Translations under genes and position numbers: made by a program
The notes under the pieces: model-generated
Told to the model about the DNA's origin: nothing
Database searches by the model: none
What the model saw: the letters and a program-made list of their open reading frames with translations, nothing else
Assembly: GCF_000424625.1 (NCBI RefSeq)
Contig: NZ_AUKG01000002.1
Span: 620,001 to 684,000, forward strand
Reading direction: 5' to 3'
Length of the DNA: 64,000 bases
Origin: Conexibacter woesei Iso977N
Lineage (GTDB): Bacteria; Actinomycetota; Thermoleophilia; Solirubrobacterales; Solirubrobacteraceae
Shown here: positions 26,818 through 35,791 of the stretch, in pieces
How the letters are laid out: every line of letters starts with the position of its first letter
How positions within the stretch are numbered: the first letter of the stretch is position 1

Positions 26818-27648
26818 ATGAGCCTCTCGCTGTCGTCGCGCGCCCTCGCCGTCCGGCGCGGACCCGCGTGGCGCACGGTCTTCGTCGTCGGCCTGCTGCT
26901 GTGGGTCGCCACGACGCTGACGCTCGTCGCGACCGACGACGACATCCTGGTCCCGGCCAGCGTCCTCTTCGGCTCGTTCCTGGTCCCGGTCACCTGCGTG
27001 TTCTGGGTCGTCGAGCACGGCCACCACACGACGCTGACGCCCGCGCGGCTGATGGTCGCGTTCTTCGTCGCGGGCGTGCTCGGGCTGCTGGCGAGCGCCG
27101 CGCTGGAGATCTGGCTGGTGCCGTCGCGGGTGCTGCCGAACCTCTGGGTCGGGCTGATCGAGGAGGCCGTGAAGGGCGTGGGGCTGCTGCTCGTCGCGCG
27201 CGGCCTGGCGCGCTACCGGGTGCGCGACGGGATCATCCTCGGCGCGACCGTCGGCCTCGGTTTCGGCGCCTTCGAGGCGGCGGGCTACTCGCTGTCCTAC
27301 AGCGTGCAGTCGGGCGCGTTCTCGGCGCGCGACCTCGTGTCGGAGGAGCTGCTGCGCGCGGTGATCGCACCGTTCGGCCACGGCGTCTGGACCGCGCTGG
27401 TCGGCGCGGCGGCGTTCGCGACCGCGGCACGCCACGGCAACCGGCCCGCGTGGTCGTGGTCGATCCCGTTCGCGTACGTGGTGGCGGTGCTGCTGCACGC
27501 GGCGTGGGACGCGTCGTCGAACGCGGCGAGCGCGTTGGTCGACGCGGACGCCGTGATGCTCGTCGGCGCGCTGCAGTGGTTGTTCATGTTCGTGGTCGCG
27601 GCGATCGGCGTGTGGCTGGTCCGGCGGCGCTGGCGTGTGGTTGAGTAG
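26818..27648 (+). CDS. PrsW-family intramembrane metalloprotease
   Basis: The 276-residue protein has about eight membrane helices. The PrsW motifs are in order: the glutamate pair in WVGLIEEAVKGVGLLL, GFGAFEAAGYSLSY, a His in VIAPFGHGVWTALVGAA, and the final HAAWDASSN. In Bacillus PrsW cuts an anti-sigma factor. Here the target is unknown. It ends six bases before the DyP peroxidase gene on the same strand, so the two are almost certainly cotranscribed. A GTG at 26797 is an alternative start. Confidence 0.87.
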   Translation: MSLSLSSRALAVRRGPAWRTVFVVGLLLWVATTLTLVATDDDILVPASVLFGSFLVPVTCVFWVVEHGHHTTLTPARLMVAFFVAGVLGLLASAALEIWLVPSRVLPNLWVGLIEEAVKGVGLLLVARGLARYRVRDGIILGATVGLGFGAFEAAGYSLSYSVQSGAFSARDLVSEELLRAVIAPFGHGVWTALVGAAAFATAARHGNRPAWSWSIPFAYVVAVLLHAAWDASSNAASALVDADAVMLVGALQWLFMFVVAAIGVWLVRRRWRVVE

Positions 27649-27654
27649 GGAGCG

Positions 27655-28707
27655 ATGAGCGACCTCGTTGCCTCCGGACAGGCCGTCGACCAGCCGCTGA
27701 CGCGCCACGCGATCTTCCTCGTGCTGTCGGTGCGCGATGACGACGAGTCGCTGGCGACCGCGCGTGAGGTGGTCTCCGGGATCGCCGACTTCGTCAAGAC
27801 CGTCGGCTTCCGGTCCAGCGAGGCGCGGCTGTCGTGCGTGGTCGGGATCGGGCGCGCGCTGTGGGACCGGCTGCGCCCGGACGGGCCGCGGCCGATCGAC
27901 CTGCGGCCGTTCAACGCGATCCGGGGCGAGAACGGGCACGACGCGCCGTCCACGCCGGGCGACGTCCTGTTCCACATCCGGTCCGAGCGCGCCGACCTGT
28001 GCTTCGAGCTGGAGCGGCAGTTGTTGAACGCCTTGGGTGGCGCGGTCGTCGTCGAGGACGAGGTCAGCGGCTTCCGCTACTTCGACGCGCGCGACCTGCT
28101 CGGCTTCGTGGACGGCACCGCGAACCCGACCGGCGCCGAGATCTCCGACGCCGCGTGGATCACCGGCGACGCCGACCCGGACTTCGGCGGCGGCGCGTAC
28201 GTGGTCGTCCAGAAGTACGTGCACGACCTCGAGGCGTGGGGCGCGCTGACCGTCGAGCAGCAGGAGGCGGTCATCGGCCGCACGAAGGTCGAGAACATCG
28301 AGCTGGACGACGACCCCGACGCGCCCGCGCACAAGACGCTGACGACGATCGAGGACCCGCAGACCGGCGAGGAGCTCGACATCATCCGCGACAACATGCC
28401 CTTCGGGCGGCCGGGCGCGGGGGAGTACGGGACGTACTTCATCGGCTACGCGTCGCGGCTGTGGGTGATCGAGACGATGCTGCAGCGCATGTTCCTCGGC
28501 GATCGGCCGGGTCGCTACGACAGGATCCTCGACTTCTCGACGGCGGTGACCGGGACGACGTTCTTCGTGCCGACCCCGGACGTGCTGGAGGGGCTGGCCG
28601 ACGAGACGCCGGCGCCCGCCGAGGAGGAGGCGGCGGAGGCCCCGCCCGCCGCGCCCGCGCCGCCGCCCGCCACGGGCGGCCTCGGGATCGGCTCGCTGCG
28701 CGACTAG
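27655..28707 (+). CDS. DyP-type heme peroxidase with encapsulin-targeting tail
   Basis: The 350-residue protein is a B-type dye-decolourising peroxidase. It shows the GFVDGTANP signature at 150-158 with catalytic Asp153, proximal heme ligand His226 (DAPAHKTLT), and distal Arg244 and Asn246 (IIRDNMPFG). After the fold ends near residue 305, a Pro/Ala/Glu-rich linker leads to the final residues [10 protein letters not shown]. That matches the cargo-loading peptide that docks DyP inside encapsulin shells in Brevibacterium and mycobacteria (LGIGSL core). In those species the shell gene is adjacent; here the next gene is convergent nadE. The PrsW gene is six bases upstream. Confidence 0.95.
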   Translation: MSDLVASGQAVDQPLTRHAIFLVLSVRDDDESLATAREVVSGIADFVKTVGFRSSEARLSCVVGIGRALWDRLRPDGPRPIDLRPFNAIRGENGHDAPSTPGDVLFHIRSERADLCFELERQLLNALGGAVVVEDEVSGFRYFDARDLLGFVDGTANPTGAEISDAAWITGDADPDFGGGAYVVVQKYVHDLEAWGALTVEQQEAVIGRTKVENIELDDDPDAPAHKTLTTIEDPQTGEELDIIRDNMPFGRPGAGEYGTYFIGYASRLWVIETMLQRMFLGDRPGRYDRILDFSTAVTGTTFFVPTPDVLEGLADETPAPAEEEAAEAPPAAPAPPPATGGLGIGSLRD

Positions 28708-30773
28708 TCGCCGGACGCCGCCCAGGCGTCGGCGCCGAAGCGGTCCAGCTCGGCCAGCCAGACGTTCGCGTTGCCGTCGGACGGCGCGCGCCAGTCGCCG
28801 CGCGGCGACAGCGAGCCGCCCGCCACGACCTTCGGGCCGTTCGGCAGCGCCGATCGCTTGAACTGCGCGAACGCGAAGAAGCGGCGGCAGAAGAGCTCCA
28901 GCCAGCGCCGGATCTCCGGCAGGTCGTACTCGACGTGGTCGCTCTCGGGGAAGCCGGGCGGCCACGCCGCGCCGCCGTGCACGTCGCGCCACGCGTGCCA
29001 GGCCAGGAAGCCGATCTTCGACGGCGGGAAGCCGTAGCGGAGCACGTGGTACAGGTTGAAGTCCTGCAGCGCGTACGGGCCGACCTTCGACTGCGTGGAC
29101 TGCAGGACCTCGCCCGGGACCAGCTCGGGGCTGATCTCGGTCTCCAGGATCCTCTGCAGCACGTCGCCGACCGCGTCGTCGAACTGGCGCGACGCGATCA
29201 CCCAGCGCAGCAGGTGCTGGATCAGCGTCTTGGGGACGCCGCCGTTGACGTTGTAGTGCGACATCTGGTCGCCGACGCCGTACGTCGCCCAGCCGAGCGC
29301 CAGCTCCGACAGGTCGCCGGTGCCGAGCACGATCCCGCCGTGCTGGTTGGCGAGGCGGAACAGGTAGTCGGTGCGCAGCCCCGCCTGGACGTTCTCGAAC
29401 GTGACGTCGTAGACGCCCTCGCCGCGCTCGCCCGCCGCGTACGGGTGCTCCATCTCCTGCAACATCAGCTCGGCGGTGGGGCGGATGTCGAGCTCGGCCT
29501 TGGTGACGCCGAGCGCGTCCATCAAGGTGTGGGCGTTGGCCTTCGTCTCGTCGGACGTCGCGAAGCCCGGCAGCGTGTAGGCCAGGATGTCGGTCCGCGG
29601 CCGGCCGGCGCGCTCCATCGCCTGCGCGGCGACGATCAGCGCGTGGGTCGAGTCCAGCCCACCGCTGACGCCGATGACGACCTTCGGGCCGCCGATCGCG
29701 CCCAGGCGCTGGACCAGCCCGGCGACCTGGATGTTGTAGGCCTCGTAGCAGTCCAGCGCGAGCCGCTGGGGGTCGGCCGGGACGAACGGGAAGCGCTCGA
29801 CGACGCGGCGCAACCCAAGGTCCTTGCCAACGGGCGGGTCCGAGGTGTAGGTGATGGTCCGGAACGCGTCCACGCGCGCCGCGTGCGTGCGGCGGTTGTC
29901 GTCGAACGTCCCCATCCGCAGGCGGTCCTGGTGGAGGCGGTCGAGGTCGACGTCGGCGACCGACGCGCGGCGGCCCTGCGGGAAGCGCTCGGTCTCCGCC
30001 AGCAGGTCGCCGTTCTCATACACCATGGTCTGACCGTCCCAGGCCAGGTCGGTCGAGGACTCGCCCTCGCCGGCCGCGGCGTAGGCGTAGGCCGCGAGGC
30101 AGCGCGAGGACGCCGAGCGCGCGAGCAGCTTGCGGTCCTCGGCGCGCGCGACGGTGATCGGGCTGCCGGAGAGGTTGAGCAGGACGGTCGCGCCGGCCAG
30201 CGCGGCCTCGGCCGACGGCGGAACCGGGACCCACATGTCCTCGCAGACCTCGGCGTGGACGACGAGGTGCGGGATGTCGGTCGCGGCGAAGAGGAGGTCC
30301 GGGCCGAAGGGGACCTGCGCGTTGTTGATGGTGATCGTCTGCCCGCGGAGGTCGTCGCCCGGGGCGACCTGGCGGCGCTCGTAGAACTCGCGGTAGTTCG
30401 GCAGGTAGGACTTCGGCGCGACGCCGAGGACCGCGCCGCGGTGCAGGACGACCGCGCAGTTGTAGATGCGGTTGCGGTGGCGCAGCGGCGCGCCGACGAC
30501 GATCAGCGGCAGCAGCTCGGCGGTCTCGGCCGCCAGCTGGGCGATCGCGGCCTCGGCCGCGTCGAGGACGGTCGTCTGCATCAGCAGGTCGTCGATCGAG
30601 TAGCCGACCAGGCCCAGCTCCGGGAACACGGCGACCGCCACGCCGTCGTCGTGCAGCGCACGGACGTGGTCCGCCAGGGCGCGCGCGTTGGCGGCCGGAT
30701 CGGCGAGCGCGATCGGGCCGGTGCACGCCGCGACGCGCGCGAAGCCGTGGTTGTAGAGCGAGCGGAACGTCAT
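28704..30773 (-). CDS. nadE: glutamine-dependent NAD+ synthetase
   Basis: This is a 689-residue two-domain enzyme. The N-terminal nitrilase-type glutaminase has the triad Glu52 ([10 protein letters not shown]), Lys121 (APKSYLPNY) and Cys177 (HAEVCEDMW). The C-terminal ATP pyrophosphatase domain has the P-loop [14 protein letters not shown]. The enzyme amidates nicotinate adenine dinucleotide using ammonia channelled from glutamine, the last step of NAD synthesis. Length and order match mycobacterial NadE. Its stop shares the four bases CTAG with that of the DyP gene. Confidence 0.96.
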   Translation of the reverse strand: MTFRSLYNHGFARVAACTGPIALADPAANARALADHVRALHDDGVAVAVFPELGLVGYSIDDLLMQTTVLDAAEAAIAQLAAETAELLPLIVVGAPLRHRNRIYNCAVVLHRGAVLGVAPKSYLPNYREFYERRQVAPGDDLRGQTITINNAQVPFGPDLLFAATDIPHLVVHAEVCEDMWVPVPPSAEAALAGATVLLNLSGSPITVARAEDRKLLARSASSRCLAAYAYAAAGEGESSTDLAWDGQTMVYENGDLLAETERFPQGRRASVADVDLDRLHQDRLRMGTFDDNRRTHAARVDAFRTITYTSDPPVGKDLGLRRVVERFPFVPADPQRLALDCYEAYNIQVAGLVQRLGAIGGPKVVIGVSGGLDSTHALIVAAQAMERAGRPRTDILAYTLPGFATSDETKANAHTLMDALGVTKAELDIRPTAELMLQEMEHPYAAGERGEGVYDVTFENVQAGLRTDYLFRLANQHGGIVLGTGDLSELALGWATYGVGDQMSHYNVNGGVPKTLIQHLLRWVIASRQFDDAVGDVLQRILETEISPELVPGEVLQSTQSKVGPYALQDFNLYHVLRYGFPPSKIGFLAWHAWRDVHGGAAWPPGFPESDHVEYDLPEIRRWLELFCRRFFAFAQFKRSALPNGPKVVAGGSLSPRGDWRAPSDGNANVWLAELDRFGADAWAASGD

Positions 30774-30868
30774 CTGCGAGCAGGTCTTACCGGAAAGCGT
30801 AGGAGGCGGCGGTGCTGCAAGCGCGCTGCCAGCCCGGCCGGGCGGGGCTCTACCGTGCGCAGCGCACC

Positions 30869-31054
30869 ATGACGGACGATCCCGACGACCCGGATGTCGC
30901 CGACGAGCTCGAGGCCCGCGACCAGCTCCTGCTCGCCTGCCGCGAGCTGCTGCTGACGATCGGGACGTCGAACGCCGTGGCGCTCGTCGCGCACATCAAC
31001 GCGACGCTGGACCTCGACGACGGCTACGCCGCGGAGGCGCCGCCGGACGAGTGA
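30869..31054 (+). CDS. small acidic protein of unknown function
   Basis: The 61-residue product is acidic at both ends (MTDDPDDPDVADELEARD and DLDDGYAAEAPPDE) with a central amphipathic helix LLLACRELLLTIGTSNAVALVAHIN. The ATG at 30869 is preferred to an upstream TTG at 30812. It overlaps the convergent ribokinase by 31 bases, which weakens the call. No family is recognised. Confidence 0.5.
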   Translation: MTDDPDDPDVADELEARDQLLLACRELLLTIGTSNAVALVAHINATLDLDDGYAAEAPPDE

Positions 31055-31917
31055 TCGCCGCGCGCGCCGCGCGTGGTCACCGACGCCGCGGCGGCGTCGA
31101 TCGCGCGCGCCACCGCGTCGCGCAGCGGCGCGTCCTCCGCGAGGGCGAGCGTGAGGACGCCGCTGAAGACGTCGCCGGCGCCGGTCGTATCGACCGCCTC
31201 GACGGGCGGCGCGGGGAGGACGGTGGTCTGGCCGCCGTCGTGCAGCAGCGCCCCGCGGGCGCCGAGCGTCACGACGACTGGCGCGTTCGTCCGCGCGGCG
31301 AGCGCGTGCGCTGCGGCGTCCGGGTCAGGCTCGCCGGTCAGCGCGGTCGCCTCGTGCTCGTTGGGCGTCAGGATCGGGTGGTGGGCCGCGAGGCCGTCGG
31401 GGAGCGCGCGGGCGGGCGCGGGGTTGACGATCAGCGGGACGTCCATGGCGCTCGCCGCCTCGGCCGCTGCGAGCACGACCGCGTCCGGCAGCTCGAAGCC
31501 GGTCAGGACCGCGTGCGCGCCGCTCCTGGCCACCGCTGCGCGCACGGCGTCCGGGTCGAGCGCGTGGTTGGCGCCGGAGGCGACGGCGATCTGGTTGTCG
31601 CCCGCTGCGTCGACGACGATCAGCGCGACGCCGGTCGGGACACCGTCGCCGAGCCGCGCGACCGCGCTGACGTCGATGCCCTCCGCGGCCAGCTCGGCCA
31701 GCGCGCCCGCGCCGAGGTCGTCGTCGCCGACCGCGCCGACCAGCGCCACGTCGCCGCCCGCGCGGGCGGCCGCGACCGCCTGGTTGGCGCCCTTGCCGCC
31801 GCCGCTGCGCGTCAGCGTCCCGCCGGCCACGGTCTCGCCGGGCCCGGGCAGCCGCTCGGCCGCGACGACCATGTCCACGTTGATCGACCCCACGACCACC
31901 ACGCGCGCGCCCGCCAT
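31024..31917 (-). CDS. rbsK: ribokinase (PfkB family)
   Basis: The 297-residue sugar kinase starts with VVVVGSINVDMVVAAERLPGPGETV and has the ribose-binding GGKGANQAVAAARAG at about residue 40. The C-terminal anion-hole signature is VDTTGAGDVFSGVL with the catalytic Asp. It phosphorylates ribose, or a related sugar or nucleoside, at the 5-hydroxyl. No ribose transporter is present. The purine-related GuaD-like gene about 2 kb away may be only coincidental. A 60-residue gene and a flavoprotein lie upstream on the same strand. Confidence 0.92.
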   Translation of the reverse strand: MAGARVVVVGSINVDMVVAAERLPGPGETVAGGTLTRSGGGKGANQAVAAARAGGDVALVGAVGDDDLGAGALAELAAEGIDVSAVARLGDGVPTGVALIVVDAAGDNQIAVASGANHALDPDAVRAAVARSGAHAVLTGFELPDAVVLAAAEAASAMDVPLIVNPAPARALPDGLAAHHPILTPNEHEATALTGEPDPDAAAHALAARTNAPVVVTLGARGALLHDGGQTTVLPAPPVEAVDTTGAGDVFSGVLTLALAEDAPLRDAVARAIDAAAASVTTRGARGDHSSGGASAA

Positions 31918-31968
31918 CGCCGCAGCATCGCCGATCGCGAGGCCGCGCGCGTCCGTGGGCGAGGCGCG

Positions 31969-32151
31969 CTACTGGTTGCCCTGCGTCAGGCCGTCCTTGC
32001 CGCCGGCCGCCTCCTCGGCCGCCTTGCGGCCGGGGTGGTCGATCGGGAGGTCGCGGGGCGAGATCTCGTCGTGCGCGTCGTCGGTGTCGCCGAGGGGCGT
32101 GTTGGGGTCCTTCAGCGTCTCGTCCTCGGTGGGCTTCTTGTCTTCAGGCAT
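31969..32151 (-). CDS. small hydrophilic, probably disordered protein
   Basis: The 60-residue product is rich in Asp, Glu, Lys and Pro without hydrophobic core (MPEDKKPTEDETLKDPNTPL onward, ending GGKDGLTQGNQ). Composition resembles small stress or hydrophilin-type proteins. It starts 45 bases after the flavoprotein stop and ends 51 bases before the ribokinase start, both on the same strand. A weak GAGG lies three bases before the ATG. Confidence 0.5.
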   Translation of the reverse strand: MPEDKKPTEDETLKDPNTPLGDTDDAHDEISPRDLPIDHPGRKAAEEAAGGKDGLTQGNQ

Positions 32152-32196
32152 CGACCTCGGGCTGCCCGGCCCGGTGCCACGTCATGCGCTCGTGCG

Positions 32197-33339
32197 CTAG
32201 CTGAACCAGCGCGCGACGCGGACCGCGCCGAACTCGCGCTTCTCCTCCAGGAACTCGAGGGCCGGCTCGTGGCGCTGGGCCTCGGGCGCGTCCCCGCGCA
32301 GGAAGCTGACCTCGACCTTGCCGACGAGGCCGCCGCCGAACTCGGCGTAGCAGACGCCGGAGCCCTCGTAGGGCGCGGGCTTCGCGCTGCCCTCGATGTC
32401 GGCGACGATGTCGTCGGCGACGACCAGCGCGGCGGACTCGGCGAAGATCCCCGCCTTCGGGACCGTGCGCGGGCCGGTGCAGACGTCGCCCAAGGCGTAC
32501 ACCCTGTCGAAGGCGGTGTGGAGGTCGTCCTGGTCGACCGGGATCCAGCCGTTGGGCGCCAGGCCGGACGCGGCCAGCGGCTCCGGCGCGCGGTGGATCG
32601 GGATCGCGATGAACAGGTCGTACGGGATCTCCCGGCCGTCCTTGGTGTGCGCGACCTTGGTGTCCGGGTCGATGTGCGTGACGAGCGTCTCGGGGTGGAC
32701 CTCGACGTCGCGGGCGGCGAGGCCGTCCTTGAACATCTGCGAGACCTCGCCGGTGACGGGCACCGGGCCCCTCATCGGGAACGTCGTGATCAGCGACACG
32801 CCGTCGCGGGTGCCGCGCTCGGTGAACAGGTTGTCCAACATGAACGAGCCCTCGAACGGCGCGGGCGGGCACTTGAACGGCTGGCCGAGGATCGAGAGCA
32901 GGACGCGGCCGCCCGCGAAGTCCGCCAGCGCGTCGCGCAGGCGCTCGGCGCCGGCCAAGGTGTAGTACTCGTGCCCGCCCTCGGCGAGGCCGGGCGTGGC
33001 GTCGAAGTCGTAGTCGGCGCCCATCGCGACGACGAGGTGGTCGACGTCGTCGTAGACGTTGGCGTCGGTCGTGACGCGCCGCGTCTCCGGGTCGATCGCC
33101 GTCACGGTCTCCTGGCGGAACGTGACGTTGGCCTTGGCGATCTTGTTGTAGGGGATCTGGATCTCGTCCGCGGTCTGGCGGCCGAGCATCACCTCCAACT
33201 TGGAGAAGCCGAAGAAGAACGCGGCGTTGCGGTCGATCAGCGTCACGCGGGTGGTGTCGGGCGCGATCTCGGAGAGGCGGGTGGCGAGCTCGAGGCCGGC
33301 GAAGCCGGCGCCGAGGATGAGCACGTGGCGCTGGGGCAT
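32197..33339 (-). CDS. sulfide:quinone oxidoreductase-like FAD protein
   Basis: The 380-residue flavoprotein has the N-terminal dinucleotide-binding motif LILGAGFAGLELA, a second FAD contact at YALGDVCTGP, and a C-terminal SGVCYAEFGGGLVGKVEVSF. Two conserved cysteines (GQPFKCPPAPFE and GVCYAEF) match the redox-active pair of sulfide:quinone reductase and flavocytochrome c sulfide dehydrogenase relatives. It may oxidise sulfide or persulfide and feed the quinone pool, but this group also includes NADH dehydrogenase-like enzymes. A TAGGCT box lies nine bases before the ATG, with a TTGGGA 18 bases further up. Confidence 0.82.
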   Translation of the reverse strand: MPQRHVLILGAGFAGLELATRLSEIAPDTTRVTLIDRNAAFFFGFSKLEVMLGRQTADEIQIPYNKIAKANVTFRQETVTAIDPETRRVTTDANVYDDVDHLVVAMGADYDFDATPGLAEGGHEYYTLAGAERLRDALADFAGGRVLLSILGQPFKCPPAPFEGSFMLDNLFTERGTRDGVSLITTFPMRGPVPVTGEVSQMFKDGLAARDVEVHPETLVTHIDPDTKVAHTKDGREIPYDLFIAIPIHRAPEPLAASGLAPNGWIPVDQDDLHTAFDRVYALGDVCTGPRTVPKAGIFAESAALVVADDIVADIEGSAKPAPYEGSGVCYAEFGGGLVGKVEVSFLRGDAPEAQRHEPALEFLEEKREFGAVRVARWFS

Positions 33340-33391
33340 GGTGGCGTCAGCCTAGTCCGAACACGGACAAGATCCCAAATACACAATTCCC

Positions 33392-33540
33392 TATTGACTA
33401 ACTGGAGAATGTGCTACGGTGCTTCCTGTCACGGCGACTTCTCCTCCTGTGACACACGCGAAGGGCCGGCGCCTGACCCACGCCGGTCAAGGGACCGGCC
33501 GGGCGCAACTCGGGACAGGCAGCGCCCGGCCGGCCCCGCT
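33392..33540 (+). promoter_or_regulatory. AT-rich promoter and structured leader upstream of the guanine deaminase-like gene
   Basis: The 228-base gap before the deaminase holds the most AT-rich patch of the region (33371-33412). It has TATTGA and TACGGT 17 bases apart (33392 and 33415). Transcription from there would give a leader of about 140 bases. The leader can fold into nested hairpins: CCGGCG with CGCCGG near 33459-33480, and GGGCGC with GCGCCC near 33500-33528, flanked by repeated CCGGCC/GGCCGG. I could not match it to a known riboswitch class. A second, leaderless promoter is possible at 33554. Confidence 0.35.
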
Positions 33541-33553
33541 CCACCGCGCTTCG

Positions 33554-33559
33554 TATCGT
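33554..33559 (+). promoter_or_regulatory. -10 box for the deaminase gene
   Basis: TATCGT ends eight bases before the ATG at 33568, consistent with a leaderless message. Confidence 0.4.
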
Positions 33560-33567
33560 GCGGGGCG

Positions 33568-34047
33568 ATGAGCGACGAGTTCGAGGACGGGCGCTGGCTG
33601 GCCGAGGCGGTCGCGCTGGCGGTCGGGAACGTCGAGGCGGGCGGTGGGCCGTTCGGCGCGCTGGTCGTCCGCGACGGCGCGATCGTCGCGACCGGCGTCA
33701 ACCAGGTGACGACGACCAACGACCCGACCGCGCACGCGGAGGTCGTCGCGATCCGGGCGGCGTGCCGTGAGCTGGACGACTTCAGGTTGAGCGGCTGCGT
33801 GCTGGTGTCGTCCTGCGAGCCGTGCCCGCTGTGCCTGGCCGCGGCGCTGTGGGCGCGCGTCGACCGCGTCGTCTACGCGGCCGACCGCCACGACGCGGCC
33901 CGCGGCGGCTTCGACGACCGCGCGTTCTACGAGCTCTTCGCGACGCCGCGCGAGCAGTGGCCGATGGGCGTCGACGGCGTCCCGGTCGGCGAGCGCGACG
34001 CGCCGTTCGACGCCTGGCGGGCCAAGCCCGACCGCGTCGACTACTGA
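33568..34047 (+). CDS. guaD: guanine deaminase-like cytidine/deoxycytidylate deaminase-fold enzyme
   Basis: The 159-residue zinc hydrolase has the deaminase core: TAHAEVVAIRAAC with the zinc His and catalytic Glu, and SCEPCPLCLAAALWARVDRVVYAADRHD with the two Cys ligands. The tail GGFDDRAFYELFA and PFDAWRAKPDRVDY match Bacillus-type guanine deaminase, which is domain-swapped and uses C-terminal residues for substrate. Guanine to xanthine is therefore the likeliest reaction; tRNA adenosine or cytosine deamination is less likely. It is convergent with modC, overlapping by seven bases. The frame stays open 53 codons upstream, but that part is leader. Confidence 0.82.
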   Translation: MSDEFEDGRWLAEAVALAVGNVEAGGGPFGALVVRDGAIVATGVNQVTTTNDPTAHAEVVAIRAACRELDDFRLSGCVLVSSCEPCPLCLAAALWARVDRVVYAADRHDAARGGFDDRAFYELFATPREQWPMGVDGVPVGERDAPFDAWRAKPDRVDY

Positions 34048-35030
34048 CCTGGCGCCGCGCCGAGGCGGTGCAGCCGCCGCGGCACGCCGTGCGCCGGGCG
34101 TCCCGGCTCCAGCCCCTCCAGGCTCACGGCCTCGCCCGTCCAGTCGCCGACGCGCACGCGCAGGCGCCCGGCCTCGAGCGCGGCCGACCGCACGGTGCCC
34201 TCCAGCGCGCCCGCCGGTCCCGGACCGGGCCGGACGTCGACCTCCCACGGGTAGACCGCGACGTCGACCGGACCGTCACCATCAACAACGAGTCCCGACG
34301 CGCCCTCGCGCGCCCGGACCACGCTCCCGCCGGTGAGCGCCACGACGAAGCGGTCGGCGGGATGCTCGACCAGCTCGCCCGGCGTGGCGAGCTGGCGCAG
34401 CGTGCCCTCCACGATCACCGCCACGCGGTCGGCCAGCGCGGTTGCGTCGGCGAAGTCGTGCGTGACCAGCAGCGTCGGGATCGCCAGCGCGCGCAGCTCC
34501 TGCGCCAGCTCGTCGCGGACGACGCGCCGCGTGTGCGCGTCCAGCGCCGCCAGCGGCTCGTCGAGCAGCAGCACCTGCGGCTGGCGGCCGAGCGCACGCG
34601 CCAGCGCGACGCGCTGGCGCTCGCCGCCGCTGAGGCGCGCGGGCCGCTCGCCGGACAGGTGCGCGATCCCGAAGCGCGTCAGCAACGACGTGACCGCGTC
34701 CTCCGTCGCGCCCGAGAACGCGACGTTGCGCGTGACCGTGAGGTGCGGGAACAGCGCGTGGTGCTGCGGGACGTAGCCGACCGAGCGCCGCTCCGGCGGG
34801 AGGTCGACGGCGCCGCCGTCGCCGCGCTCGCCGCGAGCGAACCAGACCGCGTCGCCGCAGCGCACCCGCCCGGCGTCGGGCCGGTGCAGCCCGGCGACCG
34901 CGCGCAGCACGGTCGTCTTGCCCGCGCCCGACGGCCCGACGAGCGCGACGACCTCGCGCTCCGCGCAGAGGCCTACGTCGACCGTGAAGTCGCGAAGCCG
35001 GCTGGTGATGTCCAGGTCGAGCGCCGCCAT
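34041..35030 (-). CDS. modC: molybdate ABC transporter ATP-binding protein ModC
   Basis: The 329-residue ATPase has Walker A GPSGAGKTT, the signature LSGGERQRVALARAL, Walker B VLLLDEPLAALDAH and the switch His in LLVTHDFAD. A C-terminal regulatory part after about residue 235 resembles a TOBE/mop domain (GGSVVRAREGASGLVVDG). It energises molybdate uptake through ModB. The ATG at 35030 overlaps modB by 58 bases in another frame, and its own start is clear (MAALDLDITSRL). Confidence 0.9.
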   Translation of the reverse strand: MAALDLDITSRLRDFTVDVGLCAEREVVALVGPSGAGKTTVLRAVAGLHRPDAGRVRCGDAVWFARGERGDGGAVDLPPERRSVGYVPQHHALFPHLTVTRNVAFSGATEDAVTSLLTRFGIAHLSGERPARLSGGERQRVALARALGRQPQVLLLDEPLAALDAHTRRVVRDELAQELRALAIPTLLVTHDFADATALADRVAVIVEGTLRQLATPGELVEHPADRFVVALTGGSVVRAREGASGLVVDGDGPVDVAVYPWEVDVRPGPGPAGALEGTVRSAALEAGRLRVRVGDWTGEAVSLEGLEPGRPAHGVPRRLHRLGAAPGQ

Positions 35031-35791
35031 GCGCCCAGCAGCTTGTACGAAACCAGCACCCCGGCGCTCAGCGCCACCAGCAGGACGCCCATCGCCAGCG
35101 CGACGTCGATGCTGCTGTCGAGCTCCTGGTAGACGGCCAGCGTCAAGGTGGTGGTCTTGCCTTGCACGTTGCCGGCGAAGATGATCGTCGCCCCGAACTC
35201 GCCGACGCCGCGGGCGAAGGCCAGGACCCAGCCCGCCGCCAGCCCGCCGGCGGCGAGCGGCAGCACCACGCGCCAGAACGTCGCGGTGCGCGACGCGCCG
35301 AGCGTCCGGGCCACGTCGGTCAGGTCCCCGTCGACCGCCTCGAACGTCGCGATCGCCTGGCGCAGGTAGAACGGCGAGGCGACGAACGCGACGGCCAGGA
35401 CGACCGCCCACGGGCCGAACGGCAGCACGACGCCGATGCTGTCGAGCGCGTCGCCGAACAGCCCGCCCTGGGCGTAGGCGGAGAGCAGCGCGATCCCCGC
35501 GACCGCGGGCGGCAGGACCAGCGGCAGCTCGCACAGCGTGAGGATCAGCGCGCGGCCGGGGAAGCGCCGCGTCGCCAGGAACCACGCGGCCGGCGTCCCG
35601 ATCCCGACGACGAGCAGGTTCGCGGCGAGGTTGGTCTTGAGCGTGACCCAGATCGCGTCCTGCACGACCTGCTCGCGCAGCAGCGACGGGAGGTCGCTCA
35701 GCGGCGCCTGGACGAACAGCGCGACGAGCGGGATCGCCAGGAAGGCGACGACGATCCCGACCGCCAGTGCCGTCCAGGCGCGGCCGATCAT
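34973..35791 (-). CDS. modB: molybdate ABC transporter permease ModB
   Basis: The 272-residue permease has about six helices and the EAA-type loop ARTLGASRTATFWRVVLPLAAGG that contacts ModC. The flanking LPLVLPPAVAGIALLSAYAQGG and ARGVGEFGATIIFAGNVQGKT are strongly conserved in ModB/CysT permeases. The ATG overlaps the modA stop (ATGA). The C-terminal 20 residues overlap the modC start. Confidence 0.92.
   Translation of the reverse strand: MIGRAWTALAVGIVVAFLAIPLVALFVQAPLSDLPSLLREQVVQDAIWVTLKTNLAANLLVVGIGTPAAWFLATRRFPGRALILTLCELPLVLPPAVAGIALLSAYAQGGLFGDALDSIGVVLPFGPWAVVLAVAFVASPFYLRQAIATFEAVDGDLTDVARTLGASRTATFWRVVLPLAAGGLAAGWVLAFARGVGEFGATIIFAGNVQGKTTTLTLAVYQELDSSIDVALAMGVLLVALSAGVLVSYKLLGAWRRSTWTSPAGFATSRST

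Noticed and set aside
28708-33567. An encapsulin shell gene near DyP
   Set aside because: The neighbouring genes are nadE, a small acidic protein, ribokinase, a small hydrophilic protein and a flavoprotein. None has the HK97-type shell pattern.
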